DNA of 39,283 bases from Rhodovibrionaceae bacterium (GTDB lineage: Bacteria > Pseudomonadota > Alphaproteobacteria > Kiloniellales > DSM-21159): the NCBI GenBank assembly GCA_028282405.1, contig JANQIA010000462.1, positions 1-39,283 of the forward strand. The letters are read 5' to 3'. Positions 32,971 to 39,283 of this stretch are shown here, in pieces. How positions within the stretch are numbered: the first letter of the stretch is position 1; each line of letters opens with the position of its first letter. Made by a program: the position numbers and the translations under genes. The notes beneath the pieces were generated by a model that saw nothing but the letters and a program-made list of their open reading frames with translations, did not search any database and was not told the origin of the DNA.

Positions 32971-35172
32971 TTAGAAGCGGACCCTGGCCCCGAAGCCATA
33001 AGTCCTCGGCCGGCCGGGAATACCGAAGGAGACCCTGTTTCCAGTGACAGGCGACTCCCCGAAGAGGAAGGCCGTTTCCGCGTAGGTGTTGTCGAAGAGG
33101 TTGTTGACAAAGGCGTAGACAGAGAAGATTTCGGTATCCCAACCGGCCCTCAGATTGACCAGATCGAAGGGATCGAGATCGAAGCTGTTCTGCGGGTCTA
33201 CGGTCCGGGAGCCGACGTACTGGTACTCCACCCGGCCGAACACAGCCCCCTTCCAGCCCATCAGCTCCACGGGGTACTCGTACTGGCCGGCGAGGTTGAA
33301 GGCGACAGAGGGCGCAAAGGGAACCTCGTTGCCTGACTCGACGGTGGGATCGTCGGATTTGGTGATTTTCGTTTCGAGCAGCGCCAAACCGCCGGACAGC
33401 GTCAAGCCCGTAATCGGCCTGACTGCTGACTCGAGTTCGAGACCGTAGGTTTCCGTGTCGACGTTCTCAATGACGGACTCCAGCGTCGTGAAGTCGAATA
33501 CCTGAACGTGCTCGTCATCGGTATCGTTGAAGAAGGCGGAGGCGCTGACATCCCAAATGCCATCGAAGAGGGTTCCGCGAAGGCCCGCCTCGTAGGACCA
33601 GGTAATCGCCGTATCAAAACGGCTTTGGGGAACGCCTCGGGCGACATCCGTGTCGAGCAGCTGAAACCCGCCTGACTTGGCTCCCCTTGCGACGGAAGCA
33701 AAGCCCGTCAGCCGTGGCAGAACATCGTATGTGAGAGCCGCTCGACCCGTCACCAAGTTGAAGCTTCTGCTTCCCGCTTCGGTTTGGCTGGCAACCGGCC
33801 CAGCGCCGGAGAGGTCCTTGAACCTCCCGTCGAAGTTCTTCTCTTCGTAGGTGTATCTGAGGCCTCCGGTTAGCCTCAGCCGGTCCGTCAACGGCACGGT
33901 GGCTTCGCCGAAGCCCGCGTAGCTTGTCGTCGTGAAGCTGTTGGCAAAGTCGCCGTTCAGAGGAATGTTGGCGCTGTTGAAAACCATGTCGAAGTCGAAG
34001 TCGGCACGGAAGACGTTGATACCCGCCAACCAGCGCGTTCCGTTCTCGAGCGTGCCGTCCAGGCGCAGCTCCTGCGACAGCTGCAGGTCCTTGTCTCTGA
34101 TCGTTCGAAAGTCGACGTTTGGATCATTGAAGAGAGCTGGCGGCACATTGAGAAAAGCACCGAAGGCGAGGCCATCCGTGTCATCGGTCTTGTACTCGGC
34201 CGTGTAGTACTGAACGCCAGTGACAGAGGTCAGTGTCAACTCGTCAAAGTCGTGCCGAACGGTCAAGCCACTGCCGAGCGTTTCGTTATCCAAATCTGCT
34301 GTCCGGTCGAGAAAGAGGCGCGGAAAGTCCGGGTCTTCGAACCATGCGCCTTGCGTCGGCTGCTCTTCATAGTTGCCGTAGCGAACCGCCAAGGTGACGT
34401 CCGTATCGTCGGCGGGAAGCCATAGCAACTTGCCGGTCGCATTGACGATGTCCTGATCCCGCACGTCGTCATTCAGGTTGATGTCCGCAATGTCGCCGTC
34501 ACGCGTGAAGTATTGAGCGCCGACGCGCCCGGCTAGATTGTCGGTCAGCGGGCCACTGGCAATTGCGCTGACTCGCCGGTGACTGAGATTGCCGACCTCA
34601 CCGCCGATCTCGAAAAAGGGCTCGAAGGTCGGGTTCGCCGTCGTCAGGTTGATGGCGCCCGCCTGGGCATTGCGCCCGTACAGCGAGTTCTGCGGGCCGC
34701 GCAGGACTTCGATCTGCTGGACGTCGAAGAGTTCGCGATCCTGCGCACGGACCGGCAAGGGGATGCCGTCGATAAACACAGGCACCGATGCATCGTCGGG
34801 AGACTGCGGAAAGAAGGACCCCACGCCGCGAATGTTCGGGATGTTGCTGCCGCGCAAGCCTGTGTCGACGAAATTCAGACCAGGCACGTTGCGCGCGAAA
34901 TCCCTAACCTCGCCAATATCCTCCCGTTCGATACTCTGCGGACCAAACACGGTGATGCCGAAGGGAATGCGCTGGATCTCCTCTTCGATTTTTCGCGCAT
35001 TGACGATCACCGGGTCGAGGAGCACGGCGTCGATCTCCTCACGTTCACCCGATGCGTCTTGCCCGTAGGCCGCCGCACCCGCCAAACAGATGCCGAAAGC
35101 GGGCATGAGCCCTATGACAACACGACAGCAGATCTGACTCGCTGCCTGCCGATAGGTTTGAGTCTGCATCAT
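32971..35172 (-). CDS. TonB-dependent outer-membrane receptor (siderophore type)
   Basis: A protein of 733 residues. The N-terminus has a signal peptide (MMQTQTYRQ, hydrophobic VVIGLMPAFGICLAGAAAYG, likely cleavage near residue 37), a TonB-box-like segment DPVIVNARK, and the plug domain with GSNIPNIRGVG, PVFIDGIPLP and VLRGPQNSLYGRNAQAGAIN. A 22-strand-type barrel follows and the chain ends in Phe (FGARVRF) as needed for outer-membrane insertion. Length and motifs match ferric-siderophore receptors. There is no N-terminal STN signalling domain, so it is not itself a FecA-type transducer. A Fur-like palindrome lies 106 bp upstream of ATG 35172. It heads the gene set with the two ABC halves and the methyltransferase. 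Confidence 0.92.
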   Translation of the reverse strand: MMQTQTYRQAASQICCRVVIGLMPAFGICLAGAAAYGQDASGEREEIDAVLLDPVIVNARKIEEEIQRIPFGITVFGPQSIEREDIGEVRDFARNVPGLNFVDTGLRGSNIPNIRGVGSFFPQSPDDASVPVFIDGIPLPVRAQDRELFDVQQIEVLRGPQNSLYGRNAQAGAINLTTANPTFEPFFEIGGEVGNLSHRRVSAIASGPLTDNLAGRVGAQYFTRDGDIADINLNDDVRDQDIVNATGKLLWLPADDTDVTLAVRYGNYEEQPTQGAWFEDPDFPRLFLDRTADLDNETLGSGLTVRHDFDELTLTSVTGVQYYTAEYKTDDTDGLAFGAFLNVPPALFNDPNVDFRTIRDKDLQLSQELRLDGTLENGTRWLAGINVFRADFDFDMVFNSANIPLNGDFANSFTTTSYAGFGEATVPLTDRLRLTGGLRYTYEEKNFDGRFKDLSGAGPVASQTEAGSRSFNLVTGRAALTYDVLPRLTGFASVARGAKSGGFQLLDTDVARGVPQSRFDTAITWSYEAGLRGTLFDGIWDVSASAFFNDTDDEHVQVFDFTTLESVIENVDTETYGLELESAVRPITGLTLSGGLALLETKITKSDDPTVESGNEVPFAPSVAFNLAGQYEYPVELMGWKGAVFGRVEYQYVGSRTVDPQNSFDLDPFDLVNLRAGWDTEIFSVYAFVNNLFDNTYAETAFLFGESPVTGNRVSFGIPGRPRTYGFGARVRF

Positions 35173-35277
35173 CCAAAGTGCCCCCAAGCGATGGCCTGCT
35201 TCGAGGCAACTTCTCCACCCCAGCAAGCTCTAGTGGTCGCCGGTGGCTGCCAGGCAGGCACCAACGACCTTCTTTAT

Positions 35278-35298
35278 TGCAACTGATTTTCAGTAGCA
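35278..35298 (-). promoter_or_regulatory. Fur-like palindrome upstream of the TonB receptor gene
   Basis: A 21-bp inverted repeat: TGC (35278-35280) and GCA (35296-35298) frame ACTGA (35282-35286), TTT and TCAGT (35290-35294); only one flanking pair does not match. Shape and base content resemble alphaproteobacterial Fur boxes of the TTGCAAnTGAnnnTCA kind. It lies between the receptor gene and the AraC regulator gene, so an AraC site is an alternative. Confidence 0.5.
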
Positions 35299-35385
35299 CT
35301 TGAGGAACATCCATAGCGGACGGCGGTGCGGGGAGGCTATCCATCAGGCGTATGCCGAAGGCCGCTTTTCCTATGCGAAAGGCCG

Positions 35386-36345
35386 TCAGCCTTGCCGCAA
35401 GTCCTTGGGGGCGAACCCGAACTTGCGGCGAAACGCTGTCGAGAAGTTGGTTGGATGGCGGTAGCCGACGAAGTAGGCGGCCTGAGAGACGGTCCATCCT
35501 CGGTTCTCAAGACCGTCTTTGGCACGTTGCATTCTGACGTCGCGCAAAAAGGCAAAGACCGGTTGCCCGAACGCCACCGAAAACTTGGCCTTGAGCACGG
35601 TCACGCTCATGCCGGCTTCCCCGGCAATCTCTCCAAGGGTGAAGTCTCTCCCGGGCTCGGACATCAGCATGTCGCGCACGCGGAGAATCTTTACGTAGTC
35701 GCGCCGCGACAAGCGGGCCGCCGATGAATCCTCCGCGCCTATGTCCGTCTGCAAGGCGCGGGCAAGAAACTCGAGCGCACAGCTTTCAGCCAGGAGCCTG
35801 CCGACGGGACCTTGCGAAACAGGCGATACCAATTCTTCCGCCAGCCGCATCGCGCGGTGGGACATCGCCATAGGCTTGACTGCTGTCCCGCCAAGCCGTG
35901 ACTCGAGCTGTTCGGCGACCGCGTCGTCGGACATATCATCCGGCCGCGCGCGCACCAGCAAGCATCGCGATCGCTGACCGGCCTTATACCGCCCGGTCAG
36001 TAGAGCGCCATCGGCGACCGACACGACGGAGGCGGACGGCGGGCCGAAGAAGAGCTGTTTGTCATCTCCGAGCACACAATCGGCCTGATCACCGTCCATC
36101 AACACGACAATCGTTAGAGACCTGCCGACCGCGCCACGGTGTTCGCTGTCGAAACGGCTCGTCAGATCGCTGGCGCAAAGGCTGATACCGCAGGGCAAGG
36201 ACTGGAGCCCAAGAAGGCCCTCGAACTGCGGCGTTTCTTTGCCCCCGATAGAGGAGGTGAAAGCCAAGTCCTTATAGCGGTAGCCGAAAGACTCGGCGAT
36301 GCTGGAAAACTCGTCGGGCGAAAACGCGCCGTTCTTGAACGTCAC
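35386..36345 (-). CDS. AraC-family regulator, PchR-like
   Basis: A protein of 319 residues. The C-terminal double HTH is clear: DFTLGEIAGEAGMSVTVLKAKF and then VSQAAYFVGYRHPTNFSTAFRRKFGFAPKDLR, the second block being the typical AraC signature. The N-terminal 200 residues form a sensor domain without obvious homology by eye. PchR and YbtA, which sense siderophore-bound iron, have this architecture and neighbourhood, so I infer activation of the receptor/ABC set downstream. The start is GTG 36345 with AGGGGG placed about 7 bp before it. It is divergent from fecI. Confidence 0.88.
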   Translation of the reverse strand: MTFKNGAFSPDEFSSIAESFGYRYKDLAFTSSIGGKETPQFEGLLGLQSLPCGISLCASDLTSRFDSEHRGAVGRSLTIVVLMDGDQADCVLGDDKQLFFGPPSASVVSVADGALLTGRYKAGQRSRCLLVRARPDDMSDDAVAEQLESRLGGTAVKPMAMSHRAMRLAEELVSPVSQGPVGRLLAESCALEFLARALQTDIGAEDSSAARLSRRDYVKILRVRDMLMSEPGRDFTLGEIAGEAGMSVTVLKAKFSVAFGQPVFAFLRDVRMQRAKDGLENRGWTVSQAAYFVGYRHPTNFSTAFRRKFGFAPKDLRQG

Positions 36346-36463
36346 CCTGCCCCCTTTCGGAAGGCCGCTTTCGTAGTTCGCTCGGTCAACGAGCCCCTAC
36401 GACTTTCCGGTCGTCTGCGGTGTTCGGCCCTACTATGCAGAAGAGTTCTACGAAGGCAATGCA

Positions 36464-36476
36464 AATGCGACGCATT
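36464..36476. promoter_or_regulatory. Palindrome between araC and fecI genes
   Basis: AATGCG-A-CGCATT is a perfect 13-bp palindrome 118 bp upstream of the araC-type GTG, within the 313-bp divergent gap (36,346-36,658). The extended sequence GCAAATGCGACGCATTCTC resembles half-sites of Fur boxes. It may be a Fur or AraC site; the sequence does not decide. Confidence 0.35.
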
Positions 36477-36530
36477 CTCGATTAATCCCCAGCTGATTGC
36501 TGCTGCAGGGCGCGAAGCTGCAGGATTCAC

Positions 36531-36565
36531 ATGCTATTGAGAATTATTCGCATCTTATGTAGTAT
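36531..36565 (+). promoter_or_regulatory. Sigma-70 promoter of fecI with overlapping Fur-like box
   Basis: TTGAGA (36537-36542), 17 bp, TAGTAT (36560-36565) makes a good housekeeping promoter pointing at fecI, about 93 bp upstream of its ATG. Over the -35 region lies an imperfect 23-bp palindrome (36531-36553) with outer arms ATGC and GCAT and core GAGAATTATTC, the form expected of a Fur box. Iron repression of fecI would follow. Confidence 0.6.
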
Positions 36566-36658
36566 GCATACGCGGTCGATCCGGACGATGTTCCATGGTC
36601 CGGGGTCGGGGCAAAGATCTGTGATTTCTTCTTTGGGCTGACGAACGCAGCATTCCAG

Positions 36659-37177
36659 ATGACCCGGCCGACTTTTCAATCCTTGGCGCACGCCGTCGAA
36701 GCCTACTACGAAGAGCTACGCCACTTCGTCTGGCAGCGCACTGGTTCGGCAAGCCTGGCCGACGACGTCACCCAGGAAACTTGGGTACGCGCTTCGACAA
36801 CCAGCGCCGCGATGCCTGACAACCCAAGGGCATACCTCTACCGGATGGCCGGGAACCTGGCGGTCGACCATGTCCGGCGGCAACGATCGCAGGTCGGTAC
36901 AGCTTCGGATCCCGATTGGACCAACCAGGTCACCTCGCCCGACCCTGCACCGGACAGGGTGGTTGCCGCCAGACAAGAGCTGGCCATCCTGAACGAGGCG
37001 GTCCGGGACCTGCCCGAACGATGCCGCCTGGTGTTTCTGCTTTATCGCGGGCGGGGGCTGACGATGCGACAAATCGCGAGCCAACTAGGAATATCCGAGA
37101 AGACGGTCGAAAAACACATCGCGCGAGCCATGGTCGATTGTCGGCGAAAGCTTGGCCGAGAAGGACGCAACGTCTAA
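36659..37177 (+). CDS. fecI: ECF sigma factor, FecI-like
   Basis: A protein of 172 residues. Sigma-2 region: LADDVTQETWVRA and RAYLYRMAGNLAVDHVRR (about residues 33-79). Sigma-4 region: LPERCRLVFLLYRGRGLTMRQIASQLGISEKTVEKHIARAMVDCRRKL (about 118-166), typical of FecI. The protein directs transcription of a TonB-receptor gene when a FecR-type anti-sigma signals ligand binding outside. ATG 36659 fits the family N-terminus. The downstream fecR is separated by 156 bp containing a FecI-type promoter, so fecR and the receptor can be transcribed independently. Confidence 0.93.
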   Translation: MTRPTFQSLAHAVEAYYEELRHFVWQRTGSASLADDVTQETWVRASTTSAAMPDNPRAYLYRMAGNLAVDHVRRQRSQVGTASDPDWTNQVTSPDPAPDRVVAARQELAILNEAVRDLPERCRLVFLLYRGRGLTMRQIASQLGISEKTVEKHIARAMVDCRRKLGREGRNV

Positions 37178-37220
37178 GTCTCAAGACTGGTCGAAGGGTG
37201 AAGTTCCTCACTGATCAAGT

Positions 37221-37246
37221 GGGGGATTGTTCCGCTTGACCGCGTC
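37221..37246 (+). promoter_or_regulatory. Putative FecI-type promoter of fecR
   Basis: GGGGGATT (37221-37228), a 13-bp spacer ending GACC, then GCGTC (37242-37246). The element before the last receptor gene (38385-38410) has the same first block, the same 13-bp spacer length, GACC at the same place and CCGTC. ECF sigma promoters for FecA genes have a G-rich -35 and a -10 containing CGTC-like sequence, so these are likely recognised by the FecI-like factor. Confidence 0.6.
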
Positions 37247-37333
37247 ATAGGGTTGAGCGATTTCCCATGCGATTATTACCATGGGTCGACGGGCGCTCAG
37301 CAGCTCTAGAGCCTATTGCCAACAGTGAAGGTT

Positions 37334-38356
37334 ATGGCGCCGGACAGCCCAACCCAGGACGTTCCAGACCTGCCGGACGCGCTTCTCGAAGAAGCGGCGA
37401 TCTGGCATGCGCGCCTGCTGGATGCCCAGTCGGATCCGGCATTGGCCGCAGCGCGCCAGAGGGACTTCGAACGTTGGCTGGCTGCAGACCCGCGGCACGC
37501 GCGCGCGTTTGAGGAGACGCAGCAACTCTGGGCGAAGCTCGAGGAGCCGGTCGCCGAGGTGCTGTCGGAGTTGGAGACGAAGACAGGGGCAACTGCCGGA
37601 AGCCGGCGAACGACGCGACAGCACCTCTGGTCACCGTTCTTCCCAAGAGGCGCCCTAGCCGCCTGTTGCTGTCTCTTCTTGGCCGTTGCGGGCGTTCTCT
37701 ATCACGACGAAGCCATCGACCGGCTCCACAGCGATCACATGACGGCGGTGGGCGAGCGCCTGCCCCTCACGTTGGAGGACGGCAGCAAGGTCACACTCAA
37801 CAGCGACAGCGCCGTGGCGTTCGATGTGGATGGCGACAGCCGTCGGGTCCGTCTGTTGCGTGGTGAAGCCTGGTTCGAGGTTGCAGCAGAGCCCGACTGG
37901 CCCTTCCTCGTCGAGACCCCTTTGGGCAGCGTCCGGGTCACAGGCACCAGCTTCAATCTCCGTCTTCAAGAAGACCGTGTCACCGTCAGTCTCCTTGAAG
38001 GCAGGCTTACGCTGCGCCCAGCCGACGCGACGACCACGGAGTTGGAGATCGCGCCGGGCCAACAGGCAAGCCTCCTGCCCGTTGGCGTTTCGGAGGTGAC
38101 TGCGTTCGACGAGACCGCGCTGACCGCGTGGCTGAGGGGCCAGTTGGTCTTCTACAATACGTCTCTTGGCGATGTGGTGGCCGAGCTGAACCGCTATCGC
38201 GACGGGCACATCCTGGTGATGAACAGCGATCTCGAGCGCCTTAAGGTCAGCGGCGTGTTCAGAACGGACGATCCCAATGCGGCTCTGACCGTCATCGCCA
38301 ACACCCTCCCGGTTCGCGTTGACCGCCTGACGAACTACTTCGTGCTGCTGCGCTAA
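37334..38356 (+). CDS. fecR: FecR-family anti-sigma/signal-transducing protein
   Basis: A protein of 340 residues spanning the inner membrane. The N-terminal cytoplasmic domain (DUF4880-like) contains AAIWHARLLDAQ and FERWLAADPRHARAFEE. One membrane segment, ALAACCCLFLAVAGVLYH, lies at about residue 105-122. The periplasmic FecR domain follows: GERLPLTLEDGSKVTLNSDSAVAFD, LLRGEAWFEVA, VRVTGTSFNLR, VSLLEGRLTL. A C-terminal STN-like region (LGDVVAELNRYRDGHILV and VSGVFRTDDPNAAL) contacts the receptor. Start ATG 37334 is a choice; GTG 37325 and TTG 37316 are in frame. It relays receptor occupancy to FecI. Confidence 0.92.
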   Translation: MAPDSPTQDVPDLPDALLEEAAIWHARLLDAQSDPALAAARQRDFERWLAADPRHARAFEETQQLWAKLEEPVAEVLSELETKTGATAGSRRTTRQHLWSPFFPRGALAACCCLFLAVAGVLYHDEAIDRLHSDHMTAVGERLPLTLEDGSKVTLNSDSAVAFDVDGDSRRVRLLRGEAWFEVAAEPDWPFLVETPLGSVRVTGTSFNLRLQEDRVTVSLLEGRLTLRPADATTTELEIAPGQQASLLPVGVSEVTAFDETALTAWLRGQLVFYNTSLGDVVAELNRYRDGHILVMNSDLERLKVSGVFRTDDPNAALTVIANTLPVRVDRLTNYFVLLR

Positions 38357-38384
38357 TCCCGACAACAGAATCTCCCTGAAGACC

Positions 38385-38412
38385 GGGGGATTTGCCCGGC
38401 CGACCCCGTCTT
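38385..38412 (+). promoter_or_regulatory. Putative FecI-type promoter of the receptor gene
   Basis: GGGGGATTT (38385-38393) and CCGTCTT (38406-38412), with the 13 bp between GGGGGATT and CCGTC matching the spacing upstream of fecR. It lies 60-88 bp before ATG 38473 and after the fecR stop. The match between two adjacent fec promoters is the main support. Confidence 0.62.
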
Positions 38413-38472
38413 AACCTCCAAGCGGCTGAACCAGACCGCAGGGACCAGAGGCTACGGGGGCAGGACCGGGTG

Positions 38473-39283
38473 ATGAGGGAGACTGGCGGCAAGATCCGAA
38501 CCGGCGGAGGGCGGCTCTTGGCAAGCCTCTCCGCGCTATTGATTTTTCAGGCAGCGCCAAGCACCGCAGACGGCAGCGAAAGCACTGCGCCAGGGTTCGT
38601 CATCGCACAAGCCGAGACGAGCTATACCTTCGACATCGAAGCACAGCCGCTCCCACAGGCTCTCGTAGAGTTCTCGAGCCTGACCGGGCTGCAGGTTCTC
38701 TATACGGAAACCGCCGCCTTCAACTTCACCACAGCGCCGCTGGTCGGTACCTTCACGGCCAGCGAAGCGCTCCGAATGCTGTTGGCCGGCAGCGGCTTGG
38801 AAGCCCGCTTCACCTCAGCCGATTCCGTGACACTGGAGCTCTCGGCGCGAAACCTCGACGACGGGCCGACGCGGCTGTCCCCGATCGTCATTGAGGGCGG
38901 AAAGATTGCCCGAGAGTTCATCGACACCCCCGCGAGCGTCGGCGTTGTCACCGGTGAGGACATTGAAACCTACGGCGTGGACGACCTGCGGGATGCCTTC
39001 AACCGACTGGGCAACGTCCGCTGGTTCGAAGGCAACCGCGGCAATGCCGGCGTCGCGATCCGCGGACTCAGTTCCGAGGGCGTGACCGAGCCGACCAACA
39101 ACAACCCCTTGACCTCGATCATCATCGTCAATGGGCCGCAGGGCCTTCTCATCCCCGCTCTTGCGCAGCCTCGACGCCGAGGCGGGCGGCGCTCAGGATC
39201 TGCAAACCGACATCATGCGCTTCATGGCGATCCTTGCGCTGTGCCTGATGGCCATTTTTGCGCTGGTGCAAAGTCTTCCGGCG
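38473..39283 (+). pseudogene. fecA: FecA-like TonB receptor, 5' part, disrupted near 39,130
   Basis: This is the beginning of a TonB-dependent transducer. The signal peptide (LLASLSALLIFQAAPS) is followed by an STN secretin/TonB N-terminal domain: YTFDIEAQPLPQALVEFSSL, GLQVLYTE, GTFTASEALRMLLAGSGL. Next come a TonB-box-like SPIVIEG and the plug start TPASVGVVTGEDIETYGVDDL, GNAGVAIRGLSSEGVTEPTNN and PLTSIII (to about residue 219). There the normal continuation (DG followed by the LRGPQ block) is absent and the frame runs open to the window end as low-complexity sequence with no resemblance to receptors. The DNA after 39,130 instead reads as the start of another gene in a different frame. I therefore treat the receptor as truncated by a rearrangement, or as an assembly artefact. 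Confidence 0.6.
39131..39283 (+). CDS. ExbD/TonB-system-like membrane protein, N-terminal part (runs off window)
   Basis: From ATG 39131 a frame different from that of the receptor gives 51 residues to the window end. It begins MGRRAFSSPLLRSLDAEAGG, then QDLQTDIMRFMAILALCLMA, then IFALVQSLP. A short basic cytoplasmic start, an Asp just before one long hydrophobic segment and no signal peptide match the ExbD/TolR arrangement, and the DLQTDxMRFxAI pattern is one I associate with small proteins encoded beside ExbB-type channels in TonB systems. It lacks a Shine-Dalgarno and starts exactly where the receptor homology ends, so its true start may be missing. The rest lies outside the window. Confidence 0.5.
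   Translation, partial: MGRRAFSSPLLRSLDAEAGGAQDLQTDIMRFMAILALCLMAIFALVQSLPA

Overview
The window looks like chromosomal or large-replicon DNA of a GC-rich Gram-negative bacterium, most probably an alphaproteobacterium. This is inferred from high GC codon use, peptide ABC and TRAP importers, TonB-dependent receptors, a FecI/FecR pair and IS6-type transposase debris. No rRNA, tRNA or CRISPR was seen. The window splits into four blocks: a mobile-element scar, a LysR-controlled catabolic cluster, an IclR-controlled TRAP/catabolic operon, and an iron-uptake region.

1-1.3 kb is decayed mobile DNA: two hairpins, a dead IS6-type transposase and copy A of a dispersed repeat. A diverged copy B of the same repeat, together with a second decayed mobile-element gene, lies at 19.6-20.6 kb. 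These scars bracket the first catabolic cluster, which may have arrived by transfer.

1.3-19.6 kb encodes uptake and breakdown of an unidentified amino-acid or opine-like compound. It holds a GNAT acetyltransferase, two regulators (LysR, GntR), an aldehyde dehydrogenase, an argininosuccinate-lyase-like C-N lyase, a cupin and a three-subunit HcnABC/opine-oxidase-type dehydrogenase. It also holds an M19 dipeptidase homologue lacking key metal ligands, a complete peptide-type ABC importer, a HAD hydrolase and a PuuB-like amine oxidase. Three promoters, in front of the aldehyde dehydrogenase, the lyase and the dehydrogenase operon, share one architecture: ATAAC-N5-GTTAT, 20 bp, TTGGNN, 17 bp, CRAACAT. 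This is the expected layout of a LysR-activated promoter and ties the dispersed transcription units into one regulon.

20.6-28.4 kb is one minus-strand operon (CaiB/BaiF CoA-transferase, aldehyde dehydrogenase, SDR, TRAP DctP-DctQ-DctM) read away from a divergent iclR gene. A perfect 16-bp direct repeat with a 21-bp period lies in the shared promoter. The logic is import of an organic acid, then alcohol to aldehyde to acid to CoA thioester.

28.5-39.3 kb is iron/siderophore acquisition. A minus-strand set holds a TonB receptor, a heterodimeric ABC exporter-fold pair and a leucine-carboxyl-methyltransferase-family enzyme, with a PchR-like AraC regulator upstream. A plus-strand fecI-fecR-fecA-like set follows, with Fur-like palindromes and two matching FecI-type promoters. 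The last receptor gene loses homology at about 39,130 and runs into the start of what looks like an ExbD-like membrane protein, suggesting a deletion or other rearrangement at the right edge.
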